A stretch of DNA of 50,452 bases from Coleofasciculus sp. LEGE 07092 (GTDB lineage: Bacteria > Cyanobacteriota > Cyanobacteriia > Cyanobacteriales > Coleofasciculaceae): assembly GCF_015207375.1 (NCBI RefSeq), contig NZ_JADEWY010000033.1:1-50452 (forward strand). Direction: 5' to 3'. The notes under the pieces were generated by a model, which saw only the letters and a program-made list of their open reading frames with translations, was not told the origin of the DNA and did no database searches. The translations under genes were made by a program, and so were the position numbers. Numbering within the stretch: the stretch's first letter is position 1; every line of letters begins with the position of its first letter. Below are positions 36,765 through 44,711 of this stretch, one piece after another.

Positions 36765-37610
36765 TTATTGATGATTCAACCGCCTTACCATTCCCATCCC
36801 CATTGTCGTCTTGCGTCCGACGCCACTATAAAGGGCAAAGTTGGCTAAGGCATTAATTTGCTTAATAACGAGAGGTTCAACATTTCCCAACAGGCGAAAG
36901 CTCATCGCGCCAACACAGCCGATAAATTTGCTGCGAGAATCAGTAACGAGTTCTGTATGGATGTTGAAAAAACTGGGAAAGATTGAATCTAGAATAGTTT
37001 TGGGTAGTTCAATGCCACTGTACTGATTCCAGCGCTTAATTAAACTGTTAAAGACTAAATCTCGTGTCGGTAAAGCACAGTCATGTTGCTTTTGACGAAA
37101 AGCAGTAGGGGTGCAGAAGCAAAAATCGAGTTGGCGATCGCTATCTGACGATTGCTCATAAAGTTGAGCATAACTGATGGCATTTGCCCAAGGTTGAGGG
37201 GATTGAGGAGTCCCTAAAATGCTGGTAATAAGCAAATCAGCAGGTCCTAGATGCCAAGGGCGATTGGGGTTGAGGTTGAGCCATAGTTGGGTGAGTTGGC
37301 TAAATAGGGTGTCATCCAGGAGGGAAATACGCCACCAGCAAGGAGTTCCCGCAGCGATGGGCTTGGTGTGCTCTGCTTGCAGAATGTGATTGTGATTTGT
37401 AGGGGCGCACGGCGGTGCGCCCCTACGGACAATTTGCAAAGGGCTGAGGGTAAAGGGTTTGTCTGCTTTGGCTTCATGGAGATAGTCTCCTAATTCGCGA
37501 TCGACGGAACTAACGAGGTTAAGGAATAGGGCGTGGAAATGCCGCCCCGTCAAGAATTGCAGGGGGATGGGGGATTGGGGGAGGAGGTTGAGGATTAGGC
37601 TGTGGGGCAT
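36765..37610 (-). CDS. cas6: CRISPR RNA endonuclease Cas6
   Basis: A 281-residue RAMP-type Cas6, which cuts the repeat 3' of its hairpin and leaves the ATTGAAAC handle. Family marks are an early LTGRHFHALFLNLV with candidate catalytic His, the FCFCTPTAFR segment and the C-terminal glycine-rich loop GVGRKTTMGMGMVR. Residues about 61-72 (IVRRGAPPCAPT) come from an in-frame palindromic repeat inserted at 37399-37426. It lies eight bases downstream of csc1 in the effector operon. Confidence 0.94.
   Translation of the reverse strand: MPHSLILNLLPQSPIPLQFLTGRHFHALFLNLVSSVDRELGDYLHEAKADKPFTLSPLQIVRRGAPPCAPTNHNHILQAEHTKPIAAGTPCWWRISLLDDTLFSQLTQLWLNLNPNRPWHLGPADLLITSILGTPQSPQPWANAISYAQLYEQSSDSDRQLDFCFCTPTAFRQKQHDCALPTRDLVFNSLIKRWNQYSGIELPKTILDSIFPSFFNIHTELVTDSRSKFIGCVGAMSFRLLGNVEPLVIKQINALANFALYSGVGRKTTMGMGMVRRLNHQ
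37399..37426. repeat. Palindromic repeat inserted in frame in cas6
   Basis: GTAGGGGCGCAC and GTGCGCCCCTAC form a perfect twelve-pair stem with loop GGCG. This hairpin is a common dispersed repeat in cyanobacterial genomes. In cas6 it is read through in frame and adds a short Arg/Ala/Pro-rich loop. Confidence 0.75.
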
Positions 37611-37618
37611 TTTTTGAA

Positions 37619-38317
37619 TTAACTGCTAAATCGGTATTGCATTTGAGCGGGAATTTTCAGATTGTCAAATTCGTAATATTGCCCTCGAATTTTGATGTTT
37701 TGAATCAAGCTAACCGGGGGCATATTAATCACGTCGTAACTGATGACTTGATGGGAGAACATCACATCTAGAGGATTGAGGGGATAAGGGAAGGTAAATT
37801 CACCTTCTGATTGCTTGAATTTGGTAATTTCTCCAACCGTCACCTCAGCCTTACTCATCCATTTACCCAAGCGAATCCATTTTGGTAACTTCAGAGGCTT
37901 TTGAGCGATTGCAAAGAACTCAAATCTACTTTCAGGTGCAATTTCCTTTGCTCTGCCAAAACTAGGAATGTTCTTCTGGGTTTTCTGCATCTCAACATGG
38001 TAGCGGTTATCCGCATATTTCCAGGTATTGAGAACCGAGGTATGATTCACTGCCCGTGCTGGAGTAACATAAATTCCTTGCTGGTTAAGGGGTGTTAAAT
38101 GTTCCTCATACTTGGGAATTTGTTCAGGGCAGAAGTAGCGATAGGAGTGTTCTTCAGAAACACGGGTAGAGTAAGCTTCACTATCGACTAATCCCAATGC
38201 ATAACAAAGAGCATAATTGTGCAGCATGGGTTCGGTTTCGTACAATCGCCCTATCTCACGAGTCGCAAAGTAAAGGCTGTCATGAAGTTCTAGCTGACAA
38301 CGGTAAATAATTGTCAT
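37619..38317 (-). CDS. csc1: Type I-D Cascade subunit Csc1 (Cas5d)
   Basis: A 232-residue RAMP protein with the Csc1 pattern: N-terminal YRCQLELHDSLYFATREIGR, then EPMLHNYALCYALGL, and the late MFSHQVISYDVINMPPVSLI. In type I-D Cascade it caps the handle end of the crRNA. The gene starts five bases after the csc2 stop. Length is normal for the family and no motif is missing. Confidence 0.94.
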   Translation of the reverse strand: MTIIYRCQLELHDSLYFATREIGRLYETEPMLHNYALCYALGLVDSEAYSTRVSEEHSYRYFCPEQIPKYEEHLTPLNQQGIYVTPARAVNHTSVLNTWKYADNRYHVEMQKTQKNIPSFGRAKEIAPESRFEFFAIAQKPLKLPKWIRLGKWMSKAEVTVGEITKFKQSEGEFTFPYPLNPLDVMFSHQVISYDVINMPPVSLIQNIKIRGQYYEFDNLKIPAQMQYRFSS

Positions 38318-38322
38318 TTTTT

Positions 38323-39363
38323 TTATCCTGCCTTACCAGACTTTCCTGCTTTAGCTTTTTCCCCTTCAGGTTTTTGCTTGATATGCTTTTGATTGTAAGC
38401 TTTGGCTTCTTCATCAGCTTTTTGCAAAACCTGCTTAATACCTTCTTCACTTCCTGTTAAAGTCTTTACTTCATTTAACAGAGCAGTGAACTGAGTACCA
38501 ATAAAATCGGTATGCACAATAAACTCCTCAGACATTAATGTTTCAATCGCACTTGTAGCAGCAGCAATTACATCATCTTCATTGAGTGGATCGCGGGAAT
38601 TTATCTTGTTGTAAGCTTGTAGTTTGTCGTAGATAGCTTGTGTCCACAGTAGGTTACTCGTAATCTCACCATCGGCAAATACCACACCAATTAATTGATT
38701 ACGAACTCGACCTGTACGAGTTGTTTGAGCACCATAATGACGTGTCCGTAAAATGTTATTGAGAACATATAAAAAACCAGCTTCTGTCGGGTCTTTTAGC
38801 GTTACAATGCTAGGGAAGAAAACCTGAGGCTTAATATGATCTTGCTGATTAATTCGGCTAGTCACTTCACCGGGTTTAGAACCTGCCTCACCTTTAGAAG
38901 CCATTGTGCCATTTTCAAAAGGAGCATTTAGGGTAAACGTTTCGTGAGATTCATCAAAAGCAGTGATAGAAAATGCTGTATCAACTACTACTTTTGACTT
39001 CTCTGAACCAGAGTCACCGATCGCAAATCCATAGATAATACAATCAGGATTATTCATCGCAAACTTGACGTTATATTCACAATCTTCAGCCGTCATCAAT
39101 CCATAGTTTCGCAGTAACTCCCGTCCTACTAGACGTTCTGGAGTAGATTGCTTGCGCTTAAACATCGTTATACGGCTGATAGGGGCTTGATTTTCGGCTT
39201 TTATTCCGGCTCTCACCCGTGCTTTATTTAACTCTCCATCTGTTTGAAATAAGGGGTAAGATTCGGTGATACGAACCGTTAAAAAATGAACATATTTTCC
39301 CATTGGTTTGTAGGGAATTTCGGCGTGGAATAATTTAGAGTCAAGGGTTTTGAGTAAAGACAT
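38323..39363 (-). CDS. csc2: Type I-D Cascade backbone subunit Csc2 (Cas7d)
   Basis: A 346-residue Cas7-family RAMP that polymerises along the crRNA spacer. Family segments are VHFLTVRITESYPLFQTDGE, RITMFKRKQSTPERLVGREL and TRHYGAQTTRTGRVRNQLIG. The backbone thumb of Cas7 proteins flips out every sixth guide base, which matters for the pseudo-spacer described at 44764. The C-terminal Lys/Gly-rich tail (KPEGEKAKAGKSGKAG) is unusual and may be a species extension. Confidence 0.95.
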   Translation of the reverse strand: MSLLKTLDSKLFHAEIPYKPMGKYVHFLTVRITESYPLFQTDGELNKARVRAGIKAENQAPISRITMFKRKQSTPERLVGRELLRNYGLMTAEDCEYNVKFAMNNPDCIIYGFAIGDSGSEKSKVVVDTAFSITAFDESHETFTLNAPFENGTMASKGEAGSKPGEVTSRINQQDHIKPQVFFPSIVTLKDPTEAGFLYVLNNILRTRHYGAQTTRTGRVRNQLIGVVFADGEITSNLLWTQAIYDKLQAYNKINSRDPLNEDDVIAAATSAIETLMSEEFIVHTDFIGTQFTALLNEVKTLTGSEEGIKQVLQKADEEAKAYNQKHIKQKPEGEKAKAGKSGKAG

Positions 39364-39399
39364 GATTGATTCTCCTAAAGATAAATATTTGAAAAAAAA

Positions 39400-39750
39400 C
39401 TAGGCAACAAGAACTTGAACAATAATTCGCATGAGTGGCTCTAAATCGTCTGGAACTCGATAGCTATCCAAGCCTTGTTCAATGTGTTTTGTGGCGCGAT
39501 TGAGACGCCCAAATTGCCATATCTTGCCAGTTGTGACAGCACCGATTAGAGTAGATTGTTCAGGAGTTCTATCCCACTGATCGAGGGCGAGCATTTCTGC
39601 AACAAGTTGTGTAAAACCGTAGTCTAAATCTTCGCGCTTTGCTTCAATGACTAGTAACTCTGTTTCACTTCTCAAAAGGTAATATAAGTAACCTTGCAGT
39701 TGTTCCGTTTGTTTCCTTAATTGCAAAACTGGGAAGCGTAGATAAATCAC
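39400..39750 (-). CDS. Small PD-(D/E)XK nuclease-like protein within the I-D operon
   Basis: A 116-residue protein whose core ELLVIEAKREDLDYGFTQLV (about residues 31-50) looks like the strand-ExK-helix-Q element of restriction-endonuclease-like folds (Glu36, Lys38, Gln48). The usual upstream acidic ligand is not obvious, so it may be a shortened or non-catalytic version. Its start overlaps the cas10d stop by four bases, and csc2 starts 36 bases downstream, so it is made with Cascade. It is not one of the named I-D subunits. A role in adaptation, interference support or cleavage of other DNA is only inference. Confidence 0.75.
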   Translation of the reverse strand: MIYLRFPVLQLRKQTEQLQGYLYYLLRSETELLVIEAKREDLDYGFTQLVAEMLALDQWDRTPEQSTLIGAVTTGKIWQFGRLNRATKHIEQGLDSYRVPDDLEPLMRIIVQVLVA

Positions 39751-40238
39751 GACTTATCCTCCTCACTTGTTAAGCTATCGTCTTCAGAATTTTCTTGCTC
39801 TTGTTCTTTCCTTGCACGATTTTCTTTGTCATCTTCTAAGCGATACAAGAACTCACAAGTATCTCGAATCAGGTTGATTTGACGCCCTGCTAAACGGGCG
39901 CGATCGCCTGCAAAAGATTTCTCAAATACCTCTACAACAAAGTACTGAGCAAACTCTAAAATTGCCTGTCGTTCCTCTTCTCGATTTTTGAACATCCAAC
40001 GCCCTTCGGCTGTGGACGCATGAACCCGATCCATGAGCTTGAACACTTCAGCAGCTACCATATAAACCATTACTTCACCTTGAAAACTTAAATCAGCTTC
40101 AAGAATAGTTTTTGAGGCAATGTCAATGGGTTTTAATACTGCATTCGCTTTGGGATTGTATCGCTTATTGGCTCGGTAAAATTTACGATAAAGTTCAGTC
40201 AAGTTCTTGGGATGATTCAACTGTGATTCTTCTCCCAC
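39747..40238 (-). CDS. cas11d: Cas11d small subunit from an internal start within cas10d
   Basis: Within cas10d and in the same frame, GGAGG (40247-40251) stands eight bases before GTG (40236-40238). The product would be the last 163 residues, beginning GEESQLNHPKNLTELYRKF. Type I-D systems are known to make their Cas11d small subunit by internal initiation in this part of cas10d, and no separate small-subunit gene exists here. The near-perfect ribosome site at the expected place makes this call strong, though start choice by proteomics is not shown here. Confidence 0.75.
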   Translation of the reverse strand: MGEESQLNHPKNLTELYRKFYRANKRYNPKANAVLKPIDIASKTILEADLSFQGEVMVYMVAAEVFKLMDRVHASTAEGRWMFKNREEERQAILEFAQYFVVEVFEKSFAGDRARLAGRQINLIRDTCEFLYRLEDDKENRARKEQEQENSEDDSLTSEEDKS

Positions 40239-43200
40239 AATCAGTTCCTCCAATTCAGAGTTAAATTTTGCATAAGGGTCAAAGCATGGGTAAAAATGGT
40301 AAGCATAAAGCTTAATTTTGCTAATGCTTGGCGCGTCAATTTTTTGGTTCCGAACCCACTTATTGAGGTAGCTAAACACATAGAGTGGACTGGTTTCAAA
40401 ATCTTTTGCCAGTTCAGTAAATCTTCCCCAATTAGAGTCATAACCAGATTTTCCCTGTCGTGCATTTACATCTAAATGAATGGCATAAGCAGCAGTTAAT
40501 ACATTAAGAGGCGCTGGATATTCCTTACCGTCTTCTGTCCAACCTTCAAGGATGTAGTCAAGACGGAAGCGATCGCGTTTTGTCAGTACCCTAAACGCTT
40601 GTGGCGCACTATCGAGAAATACGCTTTCCTCAAACTCCGCACCATCATTAAATGGCGGGATAGGGGACTCTGAGACTACAGTTTTGACATCCAAAATCAT
40701 TGGGAAAGCAAAGGCTAACCAGCTAGGCATTACCCAAGATTCCGTATCAGTGCCATCCCGTCCAGGAGGTAATGCCATGAAGTAGAATGTTAAGGGCTGG
40801 TCTTCTGGGTAAGATAGTTTAAAAGTTCTGTCTTTTCCTGGCTCGATGTTTTCATCAATAAGGAAAGCATCTACGCTTTGGTAGCGATCGCGTTCTAAGT
40901 TCGCTTGCAAATCCTTACTAATAAAGTGGTTACGGATGCTGGTATCAAAACGAGTTTGAGCAATACCACTATATGCCTTCTGCAGAAACTTATTTGTCTC
41001 TGGCGTGAAGTAATAAGTTGGATAGAAATAGAGATAACGATACTTCCCATCCTCAAACTTCTTACCCACAGCTTGAGTTTGATTCATCAAGATTTGCCTG
41101 AGCATCATTTCAATTCCAGCAATGCTAGAAATATTTCGTTTAGCGTTAGAACCTCCTAACATTTGCTTATTGGTATAAACCTGAGGGGTGAATAAAACCG
41201 CTGACTCCATCTGCTCCGTTACAGTGTAAGGAGAATGAGAAATAGAGCAAATCAGTTGTCGTCCTCTCCCCTGTTTTTTCGCTAACTGATAGCCTGACAA
41301 CTCCTGGAGAAATACTTCAGCCGACGCTGTTGTAGAAATCACTTTTCCTGGTAGCATGACAACTCGCGTCACCCAAAGCCGCAAATCCTCCCAACCATCC
41401 GGTAACTGGTACTGTGACACAATGGGTTTAATGAGTTGAGAAATATGCGCGATCGCATCTTCACAAATTTGCTGAATGTCTCTAGTCTCAATTCCAGGAT
41501 GACACTCTAGATATTTAGCGGCTAAGTAGTACCATTCATAGGGGACACCGCCAGTATTTCCTTTGAGTTTGTGTTCCTTCAGACTTTCATTAATTCTCTG
41601 GATTTCTCGAATCGGAGGTAGGTACTGCGAGAGATTCCAAAACTTGGCAATTTCTTCAACAATATCTAGATGGGGTATTTTAGTAAGTTTCTTATCTTTC
41701 TTCCGTTCTGCTTCGATTTGATTAACTCGTTCGCCCCAAATTTTACGACTGATTAAGTCTCCAAATTCAGCAATCTGATCAATCCGAATATCGTCAGTAA
41801 ACTTCAAGTTATAATCAGCCGACAAAACATCCTGCTGCTGAAACTTAATCAGATTTTCACTACGGCTTTTGGCAACAGAGTTTTTGCTGGGATTGAGAAT
41901 CTTTAGTGTGGCACTAAGGGCGACTTGCATTAAACCTGTATCATCAAAAAACAAGTTGTAATAGTCTGCATATTTCATCCCCTTGCCATCTCTGCCAAAG
42001 CCTGTTTGTCGCAAGCGTAACTGACTGGCACAGAAGTATTTAATCTTGTTAACCACCCGTTCTGGTAAATCTTCTACTTGAACAGAAGGCGCGTCTCGTC
42101 GTGCTAAATAAATTACGCCAGTTGGCAGGTAGAGGAGTGGTTCATAGTAAGTGCAATCCTCATTATTAAGGCTGACGTGAGCTTCCATCAAGGCGTTATT
42201 CACTACATTAGTTAGTACGCCTCGGTTTTCAGCAATGCTGTGGTAAGTAAATTTCAGTTGTCCATTACTTAGGCTATGAATTAACTCGTTGAGCCTGGTA
42301 TTTTCAGCATCTTGGGGATGTTTGATTATGGAAGCTAGGGAGTCGGCTAAACAGGTTAAGTCTGAGAGGGTGCGGAGAGTGCGATCGCGCAATACTGGGT
42401 TTAGTCCAAACTCCGAGAAATTCCAGTTAGTATCCCAACGTCGTTGAGCGTTATAAGCGACACAGAGTAAATCATCCAGATACTCTCGATAACCTTCTGG
42501 ATTATCAGGGTTGAGAAAGCGATCAATTCCTAGCTCAACAGCCATAATATCAATAATTTCTCTGTGTTCTAGCAAAGATAAGCTCCGAATTTTGCTATCT
42601 TCGTCTTTTCGTAGGTCTTTGTATTTTTGTGGTAATGCGCCAAAGCTACTGTAGTTAAACTTTTCAAAGTCATGAAGAATAAACCCAGCTATTACAATTC
42701 TCCGTTCTCGTTCTCTCACCACCCGTTGCACAGTGGTATTCAGTTTTTCCAACCGTTGCTCAATTAAATTAGCTGGAAATAGCCCATTCAGTAAATGGGT
42801 ATTGAGCGATTGATCGCCTGCATTATCCCGCCGAACCCTATCTTTTCCTTCTGCTTCATTTTTGCGATCGAGTTCATCAAAAAACTTACCGCCTTTTGCA
42901 GTAACACCAATTGCAACCCGCAGCAGATTCGGTAATACATATTCGGCGAAGTCACTCATTACCTTGTCGCCAGGATTTTGAGATTGCATTGCCTCTCGTA
43001 GTAACTTGAGAGTTAGTAACTCACGAGACTGGGGTTCAATAGTGCGATCGCTAGGTTCAAATTCCGAGTCTGCATCATCATCTTGCAACCAATCCTCATT
43101 CTGTTCGGTTAACCTCTTCCCCAACCCCTCTCCTGCAAGGAGAGGGGAGTCCGGCTCCCCCATTCCCTTGTAGGGAAGGGGGGTTAGGTCTGATTCATCT

Positions 43201-43262
43201 TGATGATCAAATAGCGATAACTGTTTCTCTTCTTGTTCAGAACCTTTACGTTTCTTAGCCAT
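39747..43262 (-). CDS. cas10d: Type I-D large subunit Cas10d (Csc3) with HD nuclease domain
   Basis: A 1171-residue Cas10d. In type I-D the HD nuclease sits here rather than in Cas3; its HD pair is visible in GFILHDFEKFNY (about residues 190-200). Residues about 26-51 come from an in-frame dispersed repeat (YKGMGEPDSPLLAGEGLGKR), making the protein a little long. The last 163 residues form the small-subunit-like helical domain that is probably also translated alone. It starts two bases after the hepT stop and overlaps the small nuclease-like gene by four bases, so the toxin-antitoxin pair and Cascade genes are one transcript. Confidence 0.95.
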   Translation of the reverse strand: MAKKRKGSEQEEKQLSLFDHQDESDLTPLPYKGMGEPDSPLLAGEGLGKRLTEQNEDWLQDDDADSEFEPSDRTIEPQSRELLTLKLLREAMQSQNPGDKVMSDFAEYVLPNLLRVAIGVTAKGGKFFDELDRKNEAEGKDRVRRDNAGDQSLNTHLLNGLFPANLIEQRLEKLNTTVQRVVRERERRIVIAGFILHDFEKFNYSSFGALPQKYKDLRKDEDSKIRSLSLLEHREIIDIMAVELGIDRFLNPDNPEGYREYLDDLLCVAYNAQRRWDTNWNFSEFGLNPVLRDRTLRTLSDLTCLADSLASIIKHPQDAENTRLNELIHSLSNGQLKFTYHSIAENRGVLTNVVNNALMEAHVSLNNEDCTYYEPLLYLPTGVIYLARRDAPSVQVEDLPERVVNKIKYFCASQLRLRQTGFGRDGKGMKYADYYNLFFDDTGLMQVALSATLKILNPSKNSVAKSRSENLIKFQQQDVLSADYNLKFTDDIRIDQIAEFGDLISRKIWGERVNQIEAERKKDKKLTKIPHLDIVEEIAKFWNLSQYLPPIREIQRINESLKEHKLKGNTGGVPYEWYYLAAKYLECHPGIETRDIQQICEDAIAHISQLIKPIVSQYQLPDGWEDLRLWVTRVVMLPGKVISTTASAEVFLQELSGYQLAKKQGRGRQLICSISHSPYTVTEQMESAVLFTPQVYTNKQMLGGSNAKRNISSIAGIEMMLRQILMNQTQAVGKKFEDGKYRYLYFYPTYYFTPETNKFLQKAYSGIAQTRFDTSIRNHFISKDLQANLERDRYQSVDAFLIDENIEPGKDRTFKLSYPEDQPLTFYFMALPPGRDGTDTESWVMPSWLAFAFPMILDVKTVVSESPIPPFNDGAEFEESVFLDSAPQAFRVLTKRDRFRLDYILEGWTEDGKEYPAPLNVLTAAYAIHLDVNARQGKSGYDSNWGRFTELAKDFETSPLYVFSYLNKWVRNQKIDAPSISKIKLYAYHFYPCFDPYAKFNSELEELIVGEESQLNHPKNLTELYRKFYRANKRYNPKANAVLKPIDIASKTILEADLSFQGEVMVYMVAAEVFKLMDRVHASTAEGRWMFKNREEERQAILEFAQYFVVEVFEKSFAGDRARLAGRQINLIRDTCEFLYRLEDDKENRARKEQEQENSEDDSLTSEEDKS
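43111..43187. repeat. Dispersed double-hairpin repeat inserted in frame in cas10d
   Basis: About 77 bases containing two perfect hairpins, CCCCTCTCCT/AGGAGAGGGG (43125-43147) and TTCCCT/AGGGAA (43163-43177). It is a familiar cyanobacterial interspersed repeat, usually intergenic. Here it is translated as a Pro/Gly-rich linker near the Cas10d N-terminus. Confidence 0.75.
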
Positions 43263-43264
43263 TC

Positions 43265-43696
43265 TTACTCTCCTAATCGATTAATATATTCAGAAATTTG
43301 CCGGATATAGATTGGATAGTAAATTAAAGCAGATTTAATAGCATCAAATAACTTGACATAATCTATCTCAAGATACCGATGAGCCAATATGTTACGCAAT
43401 CCTGCTGACTTTGATAGCTCTTCTGCCACTTCATGGGTAATAATTCCATATTGTTCAGCTTGCAGAAAAGAGCTTCGATTAGTTACTGATTCAATCTCTT
43501 GGATTCGAGTGAGAATATGCTCATTTATATCAACGGCGGCTTGGACTATCACTTCTATAATTCTTTCAGAAATTATTCGGTGGTCAAAACTATTCAAATA
43601 ATCTTCCAAACTCATTGATTCAAACCGCCTAAGTTCCCGAAAATTGTCTGCAATAAACTTAAGCCTTGCCAAAACTACAATCCGCTCAATACTCAT
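43265..43696 (-). CDS. hepT: HepT-family HEPN RNase toxin
   Basis: A 143-residue four-helix HEPN protein (DUF86/HepT). The catalytic RX4HXY motif is intact as RNILAHRY: Arg101, His106, Tyr108. HepT toxins cut RNA; their MntA partner silences them by transferring AMP to the motif Tyr. Its start overlaps the mntA stop by four bases (ATGA), and cas10d starts two bases after its stop. It is therefore embedded between cas3' and cas10d, in the effector operon, an unusual place for a toxin gene. Confidence 0.92.
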   Translation of the reverse strand: MSIERIVVLARLKFIADNFRELRRFESMSLEDYLNSFDHRIISERIIEVIVQAAVDINEHILTRIQEIESVTNRSSFLQAEQYGIITHEVAEELSKSAGLRNILAHRYLEIDYVKLFDAIKSALIYYPIYIRQISEYINRLGE

Positions 43697-44142
43697 ACCA
43701 AACCCCTCTCTTTGAGGAATTCATCAATACCTTGGCAAAGGTTATGACTTAGCTCTTGCATTTTTACATCACTCATGAGAGCTTTCTGTTTAAATTCATC
43801 AAACTCCCCTGGTTCTTTTTCGTAGAGGAGCTTGCCATCACGCGCAACAAAATGTGCAATAAGAGGCGAAGCTCGATGTAACTCTACAACATCAATTTCG
43901 TCGCTGTTGAGGCTAAAAACTTGACCAATAACTCCAGGAACTTCAAACCACGCAAAACCTCTATCTTTACAAAATTCTTCTCTGAGTTCTTCATCGTAGA
44001 GAGCGGCAAAATCCCAATCACTATTTGCATGGGTATCGCCTCGGGCACGAGAACCAAATAGAACTAGCATTTTGAGATAAGGTATTTTCTCTGGAAGTTG
44101 TAGAGAAACTACCTTGAGTTCTTCCAGGGTTGGTGTTTTCAT
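43693..44142 (-). CDS. mntA: MntA-family nucleotidyltransferase antitoxin
   Basis: A 149-residue minimal nucleotidyltransferase. The GSX10DXD motif is exact: Gly30-Ser31, then Asp42 and Asp44 in SDWDFA, with a third acidic residue in DEIDVVEL. MntA antitoxins AMPylate the HepT motif Tyr. It precedes hepT with a four-base overlap, the standard order of this toxin-antitoxin type. The start ATG at 44142 lies 79 bases after the 63-residue gene stop. Confidence 0.92.
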   Translation of the reverse strand: MKTPTLEELKVVSLQLPEKIPYLKMLVLFGSRARGDTHANSDWDFAALYDEELREEFCKDRGFAWFEVPGVIGQVFSLNSDEIDVVELHRASPLIAHFVARDGKLLYEKEPGEFDEFKQKALMSDVKMQELSHNLCQGIDEFLKERGLV

Positions 44143-44221
44143 AGCTGTTTATGCTCTTATTATTTGAATTTTGAGAAGAAGGGGGCTTGTGAACTGATTG
44201 ATTCTAAGCCCCCATTAATAG

Positions 44222-44413
44222 TTATGCTGCCAACCTCACCTGCTCTTTAAGAGTTTTGTAAGATTGCTGTGGAAACAGATCGAGTTCCAGTTGTTTGTAC
44301 TGGACGCATTGCCGAACTTCCTCGAACTGCTTTTCCTCACGATCAATTGCAGCAGACTGCTTAGATGTGTAAGTACGCAGATCGAAGAGTTCTAGCTGCT
44401 TATGGTTTCCCAT
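44222..44413 (-). CDS. Small protein with duplicated KQLEL motif, between cas3' and mntA
   Basis: A 63-residue protein preceded by a GGAGG ribosome site (44423-44427). It has two similar motifs, KQLELFDL (residues 5-12) and KQLELDLF (40-47), separated by a charged helix. I have the impression that small cyanobacterial proteins with such motifs recur, but no function is known to me. A hairpin (CCATTCA/TGAATGG, 44426-44446) partly overlaps the ribosome site, so translation may be regulated. It lies in the cas operon between cas3' and the toxin-antitoxin pair, on the far side of the mini-CRISPR region. Confidence 0.7.
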   Translation of the reverse strand: MGNHKQLELFDLRTYTSKQSAAIDREEKQFEEVRQCVQYKQLELDLFPQQSYKTLKEQVRLAA

Positions 44414-44583
44414 ATAGCTGAACCTCCATTCAGATTTTGTGAATGGTGACTTTTATCCTCAAAGAGGCGTGTTAACGTTAGACGGATGCTTGTGTTAGTC
44501 GCAACAGTAGGGTGGAGGTAGGAAATAAATCCTGCCCTCAATCCTAGGAACATTGGACAAGTGTAGGCATCGGAACAACGAAG

Positions 44584-44613
44584 CTCGGTCTCTGTACTTG
44601 AAGGCTGACGCCA
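44584..44613 (+). promoter_or_regulatory. Candidate target site of the degenerate mini-CRISPR guide
   Basis: This stretch lies exactly 180 bases upstream of the pseudo-spacer and matches it in blocks: CTG, ACTTG, AGGCT and ACGCC, broken at guide positions 12, 18, 24 and also 6 and 30. Positions 1, 5 and 8 also differ. Upstream of it there is no repeat-like sequence, so it is not simply another repeat-spacer unit. The three bases before it are AAG, not the GTN reported as the PAM for characterised I-D systems, which is a weakness. A TTTAAT promoter-like box lies at 44636-44641, just downstream. Confidence 0.55.
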
Positions 44614-44687
44614 CCATCTAGAAGTTAGCACAGTTTTTAATAGTTCAGTGTGTGAAGACAAGGGGAATATTTGAGGCACTTGCTCTG

Positions 44688-44693
44688 TATAAT
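44688..44693 (+). promoter_or_regulatory. Perfect -10 box (TATAAT) ahead of the tiny ORF and mini-CRISPR
   Basis: TATAAT is the exact sigma-70 -10 consensus; transcription would begin near 44700 and run into the six-residue ORF and the pseudo-repeats. No good -35 box is seen at the right distance (GAATAT at spacing 17), so activation or weak expression is likely. Confidence 0.5.
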
Positions 44694-44711
44694 TAAAGTT
44701 GGAGGGTAAAA

